A stretch of DNA of 64,000 nucleotides from contig NZ_JHXV01000005.1 in the NCBI RefSeq assembly GCF_000621625.1, positions 62,001 through 126,000 of the forward strand, given 5' to 3'. The position numbers and the translations under genes were made by a program. The DNA comes from Crocinitomix catalasitica ATCC 23190. Its GTDB lineage: Bacteria > Bacteroidota > Bacteroidia > Flavobacteriales_D > Crocinitomicaceae. This document shows, piece by piece, positions 10,054 to 18,785 of this stretch (positions within the stretch are counted from its first letter, which is position 1; each line of letters begins with the position of its first letter). The notes under the pieces are model-generated. The model saw only the letters and a program-made list of their open reading frames with translations. It was not told where the DNA came from and did not search any database.

Positions 10054-11391
10054 ATGAAACGAAATGTAATATATTCTTTTCTAGTGATGTCGCTAATTAT
10101 TATGACGGCATGTAAAAAGAATAAAACGCAAGAAGATTTTACATCGGCAAAAGAATATGATTCGGAAGTTGTTACAGAATGGTATGCGTTGATTAAGACA
10201 TTGACAACTGAAACCCCTGGGTATACGCCTCCAGTTGCTGCTAGAGCATTCGGTTATACAGGTGTAGCTTTGTATGAGGCTGTTCAATATGGAATAAGCG
10301 ATAAGGTTTCGTTATCTGGGAAATTGTCTGAACTAAATGTATCAGTAGAATTCGAAGAGTATAAGGAGTATCACTGGCCAACAGTAGCGAATGTTGCTTT
10401 GGCAGAGATGACTAAATACTTCTATAAGCATACATCTGTCGAAAAATATAATGAAATTATTGCCTTGGAAGCAAAATATGCAAATCAATTTCAAGATGAG
10501 ATTGATAACGCTGAAGTATATGTCGCTTCCATATTATTAGCAAAAGAAGTGACGGAAAAAATAATTGCATGGTCTGAGACAGATGGTGGTTTAAATTGTC
10601 ACTTAAATAATTTCCCTGCATCATATACACCTATGGTTGGGGATCAATATTGGAGACCTACAGCTCCTGATTTTTCACCGGCACTTCAACCATATTGGGG
10701 GAATAATAGACCGTTTTTAGCAATAAATGTAGAAACTTCTATTCCGGAATTACCTCCAGTTTATTCTACTGATCCAGAATCAATGTTCTATGAAAGAGCG
10801 ATGGAAGTTTATAATACAGTAAATGAAATTACTCCAGAGCAAGTAGTAATAGCTGAATTTTGGTCAGACGATCCAGTTACAACTGCTACGCCTCCAGGTC
10901 ACTCTATTTCAGTTTTAAATCAATTGATTAAGAAGAACGGATTGAATTTAGCTGAATCAGTAGAGGCCTTTGCGAAATTGGGAATAGGCGTTTCTGATGC
11001 TTTCATTTGTTGTTGGAAAACAAAATATGAAACAAACTATTTAAGACCCATTACTTATATTAACGATAATATTGATGCGGCGTGGACAACAATTTTACCA
11101 ACTCCTCCATTTCCAGAATATACTTCAGGACATTCAGTTCAGTCAGGTGCGCTTGCTGAGATTATGACGAATATTTTTGGAGATAATCAAACATTTGTAG
11201 ATCATACACACGAAGGACGTACAGATATTGATGGAAGTCCGAGAACGTATAGTAGTTTTTATGAAATGGCTGAAGAAGCTGCAATGTCAAGATTGTATGG
11301 TGGGATTCATTATCATGAAGCGATCTTTGTTGGACTAGATCAAGGGTATAAAATCGGTGAAAACGTAAATAACCTAAATCTAAATAATTAA
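10054..11391 (+). CDS. Vanadium-dependent haloperoxidase / PAP2-like phosphatase family lipoprotein
   Basis: Belongs to the vanadium haloperoxidase/acid-phosphatase superfamily, which oxidises halides with H2O2 or hydrolyses phosphoesters. The three conserved vanadate/phosphate-binding motifs are in order in the C-terminal third: KxxxxxxRP within KTKYETNYLRPITYI, the SGH motif within PEYTSGHSVQSG, and SRLYGGIHYHEA, equivalent to the family SRxxxGxHxxxD/E motif. A lipoprotein signal with lipobox MTAC places it in the envelope. In-frame ATGs lie at 10024, 10045 and 10054; the last gives a compact signal peptide and was chosen. It stands alone, followed by a strong terminator. Halide preference cannot be judged. 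Confidence 0.83.
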   Translation: MKRNVIYSFLVMSLIIMTACKKNKTQEDFTSAKEYDSEVVTEWYALIKTLTTETPGYTPPVAARAFGYTGVALYEAVQYGISDKVSLSGKLSELNVSVEFEEYKEYHWPTVANVALAEMTKYFYKHTSVEKYNEIIALEAKYANQFQDEIDNAEVYVASILLAKEVTEKIIAWSETDGGLNCHLNNFPASYTPMVGDQYWRPTAPDFSPALQPYWGNNRPFLAINVETSIPELPPVYSTDPESMFYERAMEVYNTVNEITPEQVVIAEFWSDDPVTTATPPGHSISVLNQLIKKNGLNLAESVEAFAKLGIGVSDAFICCWKTKYETNYLRPITYINDNIDAAWTTILPTPPFPEYTSGHSVQSGALAEIMTNIFGDNQTFVDHTHEGRTDIDGSPRTYSSFYEMAEEAAMSRLYGGIHYHEAIFVGLDQGYKIGENVNNLNLNN

Positions 11392-11410
11392 TAAAAAATT
11401 TATTTAAGTT

Positions 11411-11443
11411 AAAAGGCAATCAATTCTTTGGTTGCCTTTTTTT
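11411..11443 (+). terminator. Rho-independent terminator after the haloperoxidase gene
   Basis: A 12-bp stem (AAAAGGCAATCA paired with TGGTTGCCTTTT, one T-G wobble) with a 6-nt loop is followed by a T-run, 20 nt past the stop at 11391. The flanking A and T tracts make it partly bidirectional. Confidence 0.85.
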
Positions 11444-11511
11444 GTGTTATAAAGACAAATGGCAAAGTATTGTAATTTTTGTATATTGTTGGAATAACCA
11501 ATGCTAGTTGA

Positions 11512-12891
11512 GTGTTTAAGAAATTACTTATACCTATCTTTTTATCTATTACCTGTTTTGCGCAGAACCAAGGAAATACATGGTATTTTGGAGCGGGTGC
11601 CGGAATTAACTTTAATTCTGGTGTTCCTGAGGTTCTGACAGATGGCGCCATGCATACGCAAGAAGGGTGTTCAGCAGTTTCTGATGTAAATGGGAATGTT
11701 TTATTTTATACTGATGGATTGTCAGTTTGGAATAGTTTACATGAATTAATGCCGAATGGACATTCTTTAAAAGGTCACTTTTCATCTACACAATCAGCGC
11801 TAATTGTACCCAAACCGGGATCTTCAAAGTTATATTATTTGTTTACGACTGATGGTTTTGGAGGTGTGAATGGATTTAAGTATTCAATAATAGATATGAG
11901 TCTTGAGGATGGAAGGGGAGATGTGACTGTTGTAAAAAACAGGATGTTAAAAAACAATATTTGTGAAAAAATTACTGTAGTTAAGCATCGAAATTCGAAT
12001 GATTACTGGATTCTAACTAGAGAATTTGAGACTGCTAATTATTGTAGTTTTTTATTGACTGAATCTGGAGTCACAGAAATACCCATAATTAGTCCGGTTG
12101 GTAAATTAATTGGTGGGATAAAATCAAAAACCATAGGTTGTTTAAAAGCATCATTGGACGGGACAAAAGTTGCCGCCGCAATTTGGGATAATGATCTGGT
12201 AGAGGTGCTTGATTTTAATAATGAAACAGGTGTATTATCGAATCTAATTGAGTTGAATGATTTTTACTTAGGTCAACCATACGGAGTTGAGTTTTCACCG
12301 TCAGCTAATTTACTATATGTTAGTGAAGCGAATAATGAGTCTGTTTCCAATCTATATCAATACAATTTAACATTAATGGATGAAGGTTTGATTAATGAAC
12401 GAAGAGAAATTATAAGTCGTGTTTTGCCAAAAAGTGGTGCCTTGCAGATAGGACCTGACCTAAAGATTTATCAAGCTAAGATGGAAAATGGGTTCTTGGC
12501 TGCAATTAATAATCCAGAAAGAATAGGCGCGGCTTGTAATTATGAGCAAGATGCAGTTGATTTATTGGGGAGAACAAGTAGACTTGGTTTACCTAATTTA
12601 TATACTGTAGAGTTATTGTTAATAGATTTAGGAATTAAAAAGAAGGAACAGCATGATCAGTTTGCCATATATCCTAATCCGTCAACCGGCGTTTTTAATT
12701 ATATCTTACCTGAAAATCTTACACAATTCACAATACAAATCTATTCGCTTGATGGAAAAACTATAGCATATGAGTTAAACGAGACATTTGAACGTTCAGG
12801 TCAATTATCGATAAATGAAAAGAGTGGGGTGTATATAGTCGTATTTCAAAGTGAAGATGAAATATACCAAACTAAACTTACTATCAAATAG
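11512..12891 (+). CDS. Secreted beta-propeller-like protein with T9SS type A sorting domain
   Basis: A 459-residue protein starting at GTG (11512), as no in-frame ATG fits the signal peptide, which ends near CFAQ. The mature part begins NTWYFGAGAGINFNSG and contains repeated strand blocks such as GNVLFYTDGLSVWN and SPSANLLYVSEANN, a pattern of propeller-like surface proteins in Bacteroidota. The last ~75 residues form a T9SS type A domain (YPNPSTGVFNY near residue 386, ending IYQTKLTIK). It should be exported by the Sec and T9SS systems and anchored or released outside. It is convergent with the VOC gene, with a 10-nt gap and no separate terminator. The ligand is unknown. Confidence 0.8.
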   Translation: MFKKLLIPIFLSITCFAQNQGNTWYFGAGAGINFNSGVPEVLTDGAMHTQEGCSAVSDVNGNVLFYTDGLSVWNSLHELMPNGHSLKGHFSSTQSALIVPKPGSSKLYYLFTTDGFGGVNGFKYSIIDMSLEDGRGDVTVVKNRMLKNNICEKITVVKHRNSNDYWILTREFETANYCSFLLTESGVTEIPIISPVGKLIGGIKSKTIGCLKASLDGTKVAAAIWDNDLVEVLDFNNETGVLSNLIELNDFYLGQPYGVEFSPSANLLYVSEANNESVSNLYQYNLTLMDEGLINERREIISRVLPKSGALQIGPDLKIYQAKMENGFLAAINNPERIGAACNYEQDAVDLLGRTSRLGLPNLYTVELLLIDLGIKKKEQHDQFAIYPNPSTGVFNYILPENLTQFTIQIYSLDGKTIAYELNETFERSGQLSINEKSGVYIVVFQSEDEIYQTKLTIK

Positions 12892-12901
12892 GCTTACGGA
12901 A

Positions 12902-13963
12902 CTACTTAACTCTGTTAAAAGACATCGCTTTTAACATCCAGTTCGGTAATCTCTTTTTAGGGTCTCTTTTTTTCAAATTGATATACCAACCAATATTTTT
13001 CATGACTGGTACCTTGTGCGTTTCAACAAACTCAATCCATGTCCCATCAGGGTCTTCAATATAAGAAAAACGACCACCTGCTTCACCCATGTCAAAAGTA
13101 TTGCCACTATCTACTGTAAAAGGAAATCCAGCTGTCTCACATTCTTTTTTTAAAGTTTCCATTCCTTGAATATCGAAACATAAATGTATGAATCCCCAAT
13201 CACCCCAAAATCTATCGGCAAATATTTTCTTTGGCTTTCTGTCAATTGCCTGAACAAGTTCGATTTTTGTAGGTCCTAATAGTTTAGAAAAAGGTCCTTT
13301 TCTTTCAGATTTATGTGATAATAGTACACGTCTGAACTCTTGATCACCGGCTAATAATCCACTAAAGCAATCAAATGCTCCAGTTTCATCATACTCTACA
13401 GTCTCATAATCTAAAACATCACGGTAAAGCTTTAATGAGGCTTCAATATCTGAAACTCCGATCAAAACACCTGCTACTGCACCTGTTCTTGCTGGATGTT
13501 TTGTGTCTGAAAACCAACCCGAACCTTCTACTATATTAAATATATTACCATTAGGATCTTCTAAAAAATAATTCAATTCCCCTGATGGTGTTTGACTAAG
13601 TTCACTTAATAATGTTACGCCGTTGCTCTTGTGAAATTCAAAACTAGCTTTTACATCTCTAGACTTTATACGACAAGCATATAATCCTAAATCTCCTAAT
13701 TGAATTGCAAAGTTCGCCTTTTCAGTTGGTCGACTGGTATATTGCCAAATCTCAAATCCACCACCACTTTCCATACTTAATGCAAGCGTTGCAGTTCTAC
13801 TTTGCACTTCATCACCTGTATAACGTGTCATTAACGGAGCTTCCGCGGCATCTTCAAATAAACGAATGTCAATACCGAACATTTTTCGGTACCATTTCCA
13901 TATAGTTTGTACATCAGGAACGCCAATGCCCATTTGTTGAATACCGCAGATAATTTTTTCCAT
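12902..13963 (-). CDS. Two-domain VOC (glyoxalase/dioxygenase-fold) family protein
   Basis: A 353-residue cytoplasmic protein with two vicinal-oxygen-chelate modules: domain 1 (about residues 4-125, from GIQQMGIGVPDVQTIWKWY to NYFLEDPNGNIFNIVE) and domain 2 (about 140-315, GVLIGVSDIEASLKLYRDVL to YIEDPDGTWIEFVETH). The final E in WIEFVE and the His in FIHLCFDIQG are plausible metal ligands. The family includes glyoxalases, extradiol dioxygenases and HPPD-like enzymes; this one is not assigned. The start at 13963 (MEKIICG) is preferred over an upstream ATG at 14014 because the domain begins there and a TAnnTTTG box lies between the two. Confidence 0.8.
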   Translation of the reverse strand: MEKIICGIQQMGIGVPDVQTIWKWYRKMFGIDIRLFEDAAEAPLMTRYTGDEVQSRTATLALSMESGGGFEIWQYTSRPTEKANFAIQLGDLGLYACRIKSRDVKASFEFHKSNGVTLLSELSQTPSGELNYFLEDPNGNIFNIVEGSGWFSDTKHPARTGAVAGVLIGVSDIEASLKLYRDVLDYETVEYDETGAFDCFSGLLAGDQEFRRVLLSHKSERKGPFSKLLGPTKIELVQAIDRKPKKIFADRFWGDWGFIHLCFDIQGMETLKKECETAGFPFTVDSGNTFDMGEAGGRFSYIEDPDGTWIEFVETHKVPVMKNIGWYINLKKRDPKKRLPNWMLKAMSFNRVK

Positions 13964-13978
13964 GATAAGTTTTTTTTG

Positions 13979-13986
13979 CAAATATA
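13979..13986 (-). promoter_or_regulatory. Putative -7 box for the VOC gene
   Basis: On the minus strand this reads TATATTTG, matching TAnnTTTG, 15 nt upstream of the ATG at 13963. Its position inside the longer possible ORF argues for the shorter start. Confidence 0.5.
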
Positions 13987-14169
13987 AACATCTTGGCATA
14001 AATGAATCGACCATTTATGGATGTTTATGTACCAATAAATGTTTGAAACAACTTTTTTGACGACTATATGTGAAAAACTATTTTCCTTTATTGGCTTAAT
14101 TATTGTTAGTTTTGGACAACTCAATTTTAATTTAAAATCCAATCTGAAAGACTAAGTAAAACGCTCTTC

Positions 14170-14643
14170 ATGCTAAAAAATAAATTATTCATTTTTCTGC
14201 TTTTCGTTTCGGTTTTGCCGGTAATGTCTCAAATCACATTATATAGAGGTGATGCTAAGTTTAATGCTGATGTTGCATTTACCATTGAGAATGGTAGGGT
14301 CTATCATGGAGATGGATCAAGAATGAATAAGGCTGTTTTGACGATTTCAGATAATAGAATATATTTAGGACAATCAAATTCATCATTCGATTGTCTTTAT
14401 ACGATTAAGGATAATAAAGTATATTTAGGCGACTCAAATTTTTCGTCTGATATCATCTATACCATCGAAGAGGGGAAGGTTTATAGAGGAAATTCAACTT
14501 TTTCATCAAATTGTATTTTAACAATCGATGAGGATAAAATTTACATGGGAGATTCAACTTTTCCTAATGATTTATTATTCACTGTCGGTGGCGACAATTA
14601 TTTATCGAATTCAATAATTGCCTGTATTGTAGGGCCATATTAA
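14170..14643 (+). CDS. Secreted protein of tandem 20-residue repeats
   Basis: A 157-residue protein with a signal peptide (about residues 1-21, ending VMSQ) and then five to six tandem repeats of 20 residues with the pattern (L/Y)TIxxxKVYxGxSxFSSxxx. Examples are YTIKDNKVYLGDSNFSSDII, YTIEEGKVYRGNSTFSSNCI and LTIDEDKIYMGDSTFPNDLL. Each unit looks like two strands and a turn, so a small beta-solenoid or propeller fragment is likely. It ends 5 nt before the DUF819 gene and may be its operon leader. No known family is recognised; the repeat resembles that of the lipoprotein at 9307. Confidence 0.75.
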   Translation: MLKNKLFIFLLFVSVLPVMSQITLYRGDAKFNADVAFTIENGRVYHGDGSRMNKAVLTISDNRIYLGQSNSSFDCLYTIKDNKVYLGDSNFSSDIIYTIEEGKVYRGNSTFSSNCILTIDEDKIYMGDSTFPNDLLFTVGGDNYLSNSIIACIVGPY

Positions 14644-14648
14644 AAATT

Positions 14649-16313
14649 ATGAAGTATTTATTTTTACTATTTTCTTTTTCTTGCCTGTTAATTGGAACTG
14701 CAACACCAACTATTCAATATGCAACGGATGCAGATCATGATAGTTTGTTCACTACAATTAATTTTGACGATTTAAATAGTCTCTACTATCTCTCTCAAAC
14801 GGAAGATTTTAAAATCTATTTTGAGAATTATGATAATTATCAAATTTATCTTGATGGTGATACGACTGAATTTTATACAAATAGTCCAATTCTAGTAACC
14901 AACTTGAAAAGGGGGGACCATACTTTAACTTTATATAAAAAAGAAGCGACATGTGCAGTTCCAACTGAAGTAAACAAATCATTTAAACTGAAGAAGGATT
15001 TACCTTTAATAACCAATGACGCTGTCGTTTTCGGTTTGTTGATGTTTGTCTTATTTTTGGTGTTTAAAACTGCTGCAAGTCAACGGACTTTTTTCGTAAG
15101 GTTTTATAGAATTGTGCCAGCGCTACTATTGTGTTATTTTATTCCTGCAGGTTTAAATTCATTAGGGATTGTTTCAAGTGAGGAATCGGACTTGTATTTT
15201 ATTGCTTCGCGATATTTGCTGCCTGCCAGTCTTGTATTGTTGTGTTTAAGTATTGATATTCCGGCTATTAAAAAATTAGGGTCTAAAGCAATTATAATGT
15301 TCTTTGCAGCAACGATAGGTATTGTTGTTGGTGGTCCGATAGCATTGTGGACTGTATCGCTTATTGCGCCCGAAGTTTTGGATGATAATATATGGAGAGG
15401 ACTTTCAACTGTTGCTGGTTCTTGGATTGGTGGCGGGGCGAATCAAACTGCAATGAAAGAGATTTACAGTGCGCCTGATCAATTGTTCTCAGCAATGATT
15501 GTTGTGGATGTATTTGTAGCGAATATCTTCATGTCTATTCTTTTGTTTGGAACGGGAATGAATAAAAAAATTAATCGTTTCTTTAAAGCTGACGATTCTG
15601 CGATTGAAGCTCTGACGAAGAAAATGGAGAATTTTCAAGCGAGTATCGCAAAGGTTCCAACGTTTAACGATCTTGTTAAAATGATGGGGATTACTTTCTT
15701 TGCTGTTGGAATGGCACATTTTCTTTCAGATATAATTGCGCCAATAGTAAGTGGGGGATTAGAAAGTATGAAAACTCCTTTTGATCCTTGTTTAGGTATT
15801 CCTTTTTCTGAAGTTCAAACAGGAAGTGATATTGCAGCTGATTTGATGGTTTCTTTCGGAAGCGGATTCTTCTGGCTAGTCGTATTTTCAACCATTTTTG
15901 GTGTTGTACTTTCTTTTACGAAATTCAGAAACTTAGAAGGTGTTGGTGCTTCAAAAATGGGTAGTTTATTCTTGTATGTATTGGTTGCAACCATTGGTAT
16001 GAAGATGGATATATTCGAATTAATAGCCAATTGGGGGGTATTCAAATTCTTATTGTCAATTGGCTTAATATGGATTCTTATTCATGCAATCTTCTTATTT
16101 GTCGTTGCGAAAATAATTAAGGCACCTTTCTTTTATGTCGCTGTTGGAAGTCAAGCAAATATCGGTGGCGCAGCTTCTGCACCAATCGTAGCAAGTGCTT
16201 TTAGTCCATCATTGGCACCTGTTGGAGTGTTATTAGCGGTTTTAGGCTATGCTGTAGGAACTTTCGGTGCGATTATTTGTACGATCTTAATGCAAGCTTT
16301 ATCAGTTGGGTAA
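14649..16313 (+). CDS. DUF819 (YjcL-like) membrane protein with secreted N-terminal extension
   Basis: A 554-residue polytopic membrane protein. A signal peptide and about 100 periplasmic residues (to about residue 115) precede a DUF819 membrane core from about residue 125 to the end, with roughly ten hydrophobic segments. The core shows the family's internal symmetry and glycine-rich re-entrant motifs: STVAGSWIGGGANQTAMKE in the first half and VAVGSQANIGGAASAPIVAS in the second. DUF819 resembles secondary carriers; the substrate is unknown. The extra N-terminal beta-like domain is not part of the classic family. The stop is followed one base later by the ATG of the DUF1573 gene, so co-expression is expected. 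Confidence 0.83.
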   Translation: MKYLFLLFSFSCLLIGTATPTIQYATDADHDSLFTTINFDDLNSLYYLSQTEDFKIYFENYDNYQIYLDGDTTEFYTNSPILVTNLKRGDHTLTLYKKEATCAVPTEVNKSFKLKKDLPLITNDAVVFGLLMFVLFLVFKTAASQRTFFVRFYRIVPALLLCYFIPAGLNSLGIVSSEESDLYFIASRYLLPASLVLLCLSIDIPAIKKLGSKAIIMFFAATIGIVVGGPIALWTVSLIAPEVLDDNIWRGLSTVAGSWIGGGANQTAMKEIYSAPDQLFSAMIVVDVFVANIFMSILLFGTGMNKKINRFFKADDSAIEALTKKMENFQASIAKVPTFNDLVKMMGITFFAVGMAHFLSDIIAPIVSGGLESMKTPFDPCLGIPFSEVQTGSDIAADLMVSFGSGFFWLVVFSTIFGVVLSFTKFRNLEGVGASKMGSLFLYVLVATIGMKMDIFELIANWGVFKFLLSIGLIWILIHAIFLFVVAKIIKAPFFYVAVGSQANIGGAASAPIVASAFSPSLAPVGVLLAVLGYAVGTFGAIICTILMQALSVG

Positions 16314-16314
16314 A

Positions 16315-18261
16315 ATGAATAGAATCTTATTGATCATATTTTTGTTGGCAACATTTTCTTTATCCGCTCAAATTCGGGTAAAGAATCCTGTGCAAGAATT
16401 AGGGGAGGTATTCGAGGGGAATGGTATAATCACAAGCAAATTTGTTTTATCGAATCCTTATGCAAACGATACGATTCGAATTAACCATATTGAAACTTCA
16501 TGTGGATGTACTGCTATTCTTTCAAAGGACACGATGATTTTACCAATGTCAACGATCGAATTGGATTTTTCTTATGATCCTGCAGGTCGACTAGGTCTCT
16601 TCGTTAAAACAATAGAAATCCATACAACAACGGGACAGTTCGAACGCAATAAATTATACCTCAAAATTGCTGGGAATGTAGTGGCTGATAAATTCGAGAA
16701 AAAGGGTGATTTAGGAGAATTATTAAACTATCATGTAGCGCCGTTTTCGTTTTATCCAATCACACATTTTGACACCTCATATTTAGGTTTTAATCATTTA
16801 AGTGGTTTTGTAGATGATTTAAGCTACGAAATTGATTATCATCAATTTGCATCAGTTGGTTTCGATGTTCAGATTAAGTCGATTCATCAAATAGAAGAGC
16901 TTGAAAAATTATTGGAATTTACCAAGAAAAAAATAGTCAATGAGTTTAAACGACGTGGCTATTCTGCATTAACCGTTTTCTTTGAAGAACCACATTTTAT
17001 GATCCTAGAAAATTTACCAAAATGGGCCGCTGCACGAGTGAATGTTTATTCTGTAAATTTTAATGATAACGATATTCAAGAAAGTCAAATTGAAGTCGCA
17101 GGTGTAAATAAGGAGGAGATACAGAAGTATATTTTGAATTATGAGCGGTTCGCAATGCCAACGAATAAGGAAATCATCGATGCGCTAAATATGGATTTGA
17201 TTGAAAGCAAATACTTCTTGAATCAAAAAATTGAATTGGAAGGAATGATTCTCATGCCTTGGAAGAAGAGTAAAACTTATCGACGTAAAGCTGCTAAATC
17301 ACTTACTGCTGAAATGGCTGAAGCTATAAAGATTGCAACAGGAGGAAAAAAGTCTAATATTAAGTTGTCCTTTGATTCGTTAGGTATTCACGATCAAGAT
17401 AAATACCAATTCAAATTATGGGATGTTGCTGATAATAGTGGATTTGATTCATTGATTTATGAAGTAAAAGAAGATTTAATTAAAGCCCCGAAACTACCGA
17501 CTTATAAGCAGTTTTTGAGTGCCGGTTTTTTATTGGATACAAATAATTATAAATTTCAACAATTCTGGAGTAATCTGATCTTAAATAATAAAGCTGGAAA
17601 TGAGATTACGATTTTAATTGAAAGTAATCTATCAACCCAACAAATTGCGTTTGATGTATCGAATAATGATTTTGCACAGGAATGGGGTAGGGATGTTTCG
17701 AAATATTTAAAGCAAAGGTTTATAAATGAAACAGGGGTTAAACTTAACGTGCAATTTGAATCTCAAGTTCGAGGACCTGAATTTAAATTGTCTAAGCGAG
17801 AAAAGCTGGATTTGGACCAACTCAATTATATTAATCTAGTGCCATTGGTGCAAAATATAAAGATTAGCGATCAACAGCTTTCCAATCCTATCATCAAGCC
17901 TTACCAGGTGAATTTTGATTATTTTTTCAAAGGAATTGATACCAAGGCATGGGGATTTAAACGATTCTCAAAATCATTGGTTGATATTGTTGAACTGAAT
18001 GGCTATGTGAAAATTGCAATAGAATCAAGTGTTTCTCAGATTAAAATTGATGATAAATTATCGAATAATTTTGTAGCTTACAGTCGCATTGTAGAAAGTG
18101 AATTGAGAATTCGAGAAGCAATGGCTGAAATGTTAATCGACCCTAATCGAATTATTTTTGTTAAAGAAGTGGTAAAGGAACAAGGACCGAAGTATGACGG
18201 CACTATTCCTGTTCTGCAATACCGCAAATTTCACTATATCAAATTAGAAAACATTTATTAA
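16315..18261 (+). CDS. DUF1573-domain protein, large secreted form
   Basis: A 648-residue secreted protein. The signal peptide ends near SLSAQ, then a DUF1573 immunoglobulin-like domain runs from about residues 18 to 115 (PVQELGEVFEGNGIITSKF, ETSCGCTAIL with the hallmark CGC, and ELDFSYDPAGRLGLF). The rest (120-648) is not assigned; it alternates strands and helices and includes OmpA-like spaced segments such as LEFTKKKIVNEFKRRGYSAL. ATG 16315, one base after the DUF819 stop, is preferred to a TTG at 16306 because the signal peptide starts there. Its place between DUF819 and DUF6702 genes suggests an envelope role. Confidence 0.75.
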   Translation: MNRILLIIFLLATFSLSAQIRVKNPVQELGEVFEGNGIITSKFVLSNPYANDTIRINHIETSCGCTAILSKDTMILPMSTIELDFSYDPAGRLGLFVKTIEIHTTTGQFERNKLYLKIAGNVVADKFEKKGDLGELLNYHVAPFSFYPITHFDTSYLGFNHLSGFVDDLSYEIDYHQFASVGFDVQIKSIHQIEELEKLLEFTKKKIVNEFKRRGYSALTVFFEEPHFMILENLPKWAAARVNVYSVNFNDNDIQESQIEVAGVNKEEIQKYILNYERFAMPTNKEIIDALNMDLIESKYFLNQKIELEGMILMPWKKSKTYRRKAAKSLTAEMAEAIKIATGGKKSNIKLSFDSLGIHDQDKYQFKLWDVADNSGFDSLIYEVKEDLIKAPKLPTYKQFLSAGFLLDTNNYKFQQFWSNLILNNKAGNEITILIESNLSTQQIAFDVSNNDFAQEWGRDVSKYLKQRFINETGVKLNVQFESQVRGPEFKLSKREKLDLDQLNYINLVPLVQNIKISDQQLSNPIIKPYQVNFDYFFKGIDTKAWGFKRFSKSLVDIVELNGYVKIAIESSVSQIKIDDKLSNNFVAYSRIVESELRIREAMAEMLIDPNRIIFVKEVVKEQGPKYDGTIPVLQYRKFHYIKLENIY

Positions 18262-18267
18262 TCATAT

Positions 18268-18768
18268 ATGAAGTATTTCATTTTATCTATCTTATTTATT
18301 TTTTCTGCTCAATCCTATGCGCATAAGTATTATGTTTCGATTTCTGATTTGAAATACAACGCAGAAACTGAAACAATTGAAGGTTATGTTAAAGTAACAG
18401 CGCATGATTTAGAAATGATACTGAGTAAAGCTTTTTTGGAAGAAGTTGAATTGGAAAATGTGAGTGATACATCTATCATCGGTTTACATATTCAGCAGTA
18501 TTTGAATGAAAATTTAAAGATTTATTCGAATGGCGTACAAGCGAAACAAACTTATGTTGGTAAGGAAGTTACATTGAGAGATGAACTTTTTATCTACTTT
18601 ACTTTCACTGGAATTAAAGATCCTTCAAATATTGAAATACACAATAGTTTACTTTATGAGTACTTCAAAGCACAGCAAAATATCGTGCACTACAAGTACA
18701 AAAAACAAACGAAAAGTGTAACTTTATCAGCTGCAAAGAACCGCGGAATATTACGATTTGAAAATTAA
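18268..18768 (+). CDS. DUF6702 family secreted protein
   Basis: A 166-residue protein with a signal peptide (cleavage near SYAHKYY). The mature part opens with HKYYVSISDLKYN and continues IEGYVKVTAHDLE, the characteristic start of DUF6702 proteins, small periplasmic beta-rich proteins of Bacteroidota commonly found next to M1 peptidases. That arrangement is repeated here: the M1 peptidase begins 17 nt downstream. Function is unknown; association with the peptidase is inferred from conserved neighbourhood. Confidence 0.75.
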   Translation: MKYFILSILFIFSAQSYAHKYYVSISDLKYNAETETIEGYVKVTAHDLEMILSKAFLEEVELENVSDTSIIGLHIQQYLNENLKIYSNGVQAKQTYVGKEVTLRDELFIYFTFTGIKDPSNIEIHNSLLYEYFKAQQNIVHYKYKKQTKSVTLSAAKNRGILRFEN

Positions 18769-18785
18769 CAACTGGCATTATTTAT

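Noticed and set aside
13964-14014. Longer start for the VOC protein at 14014
   Set aside because: The extra 17 residues are not part of the domain, and a promoter-like box (13979-13986) lies inside them.
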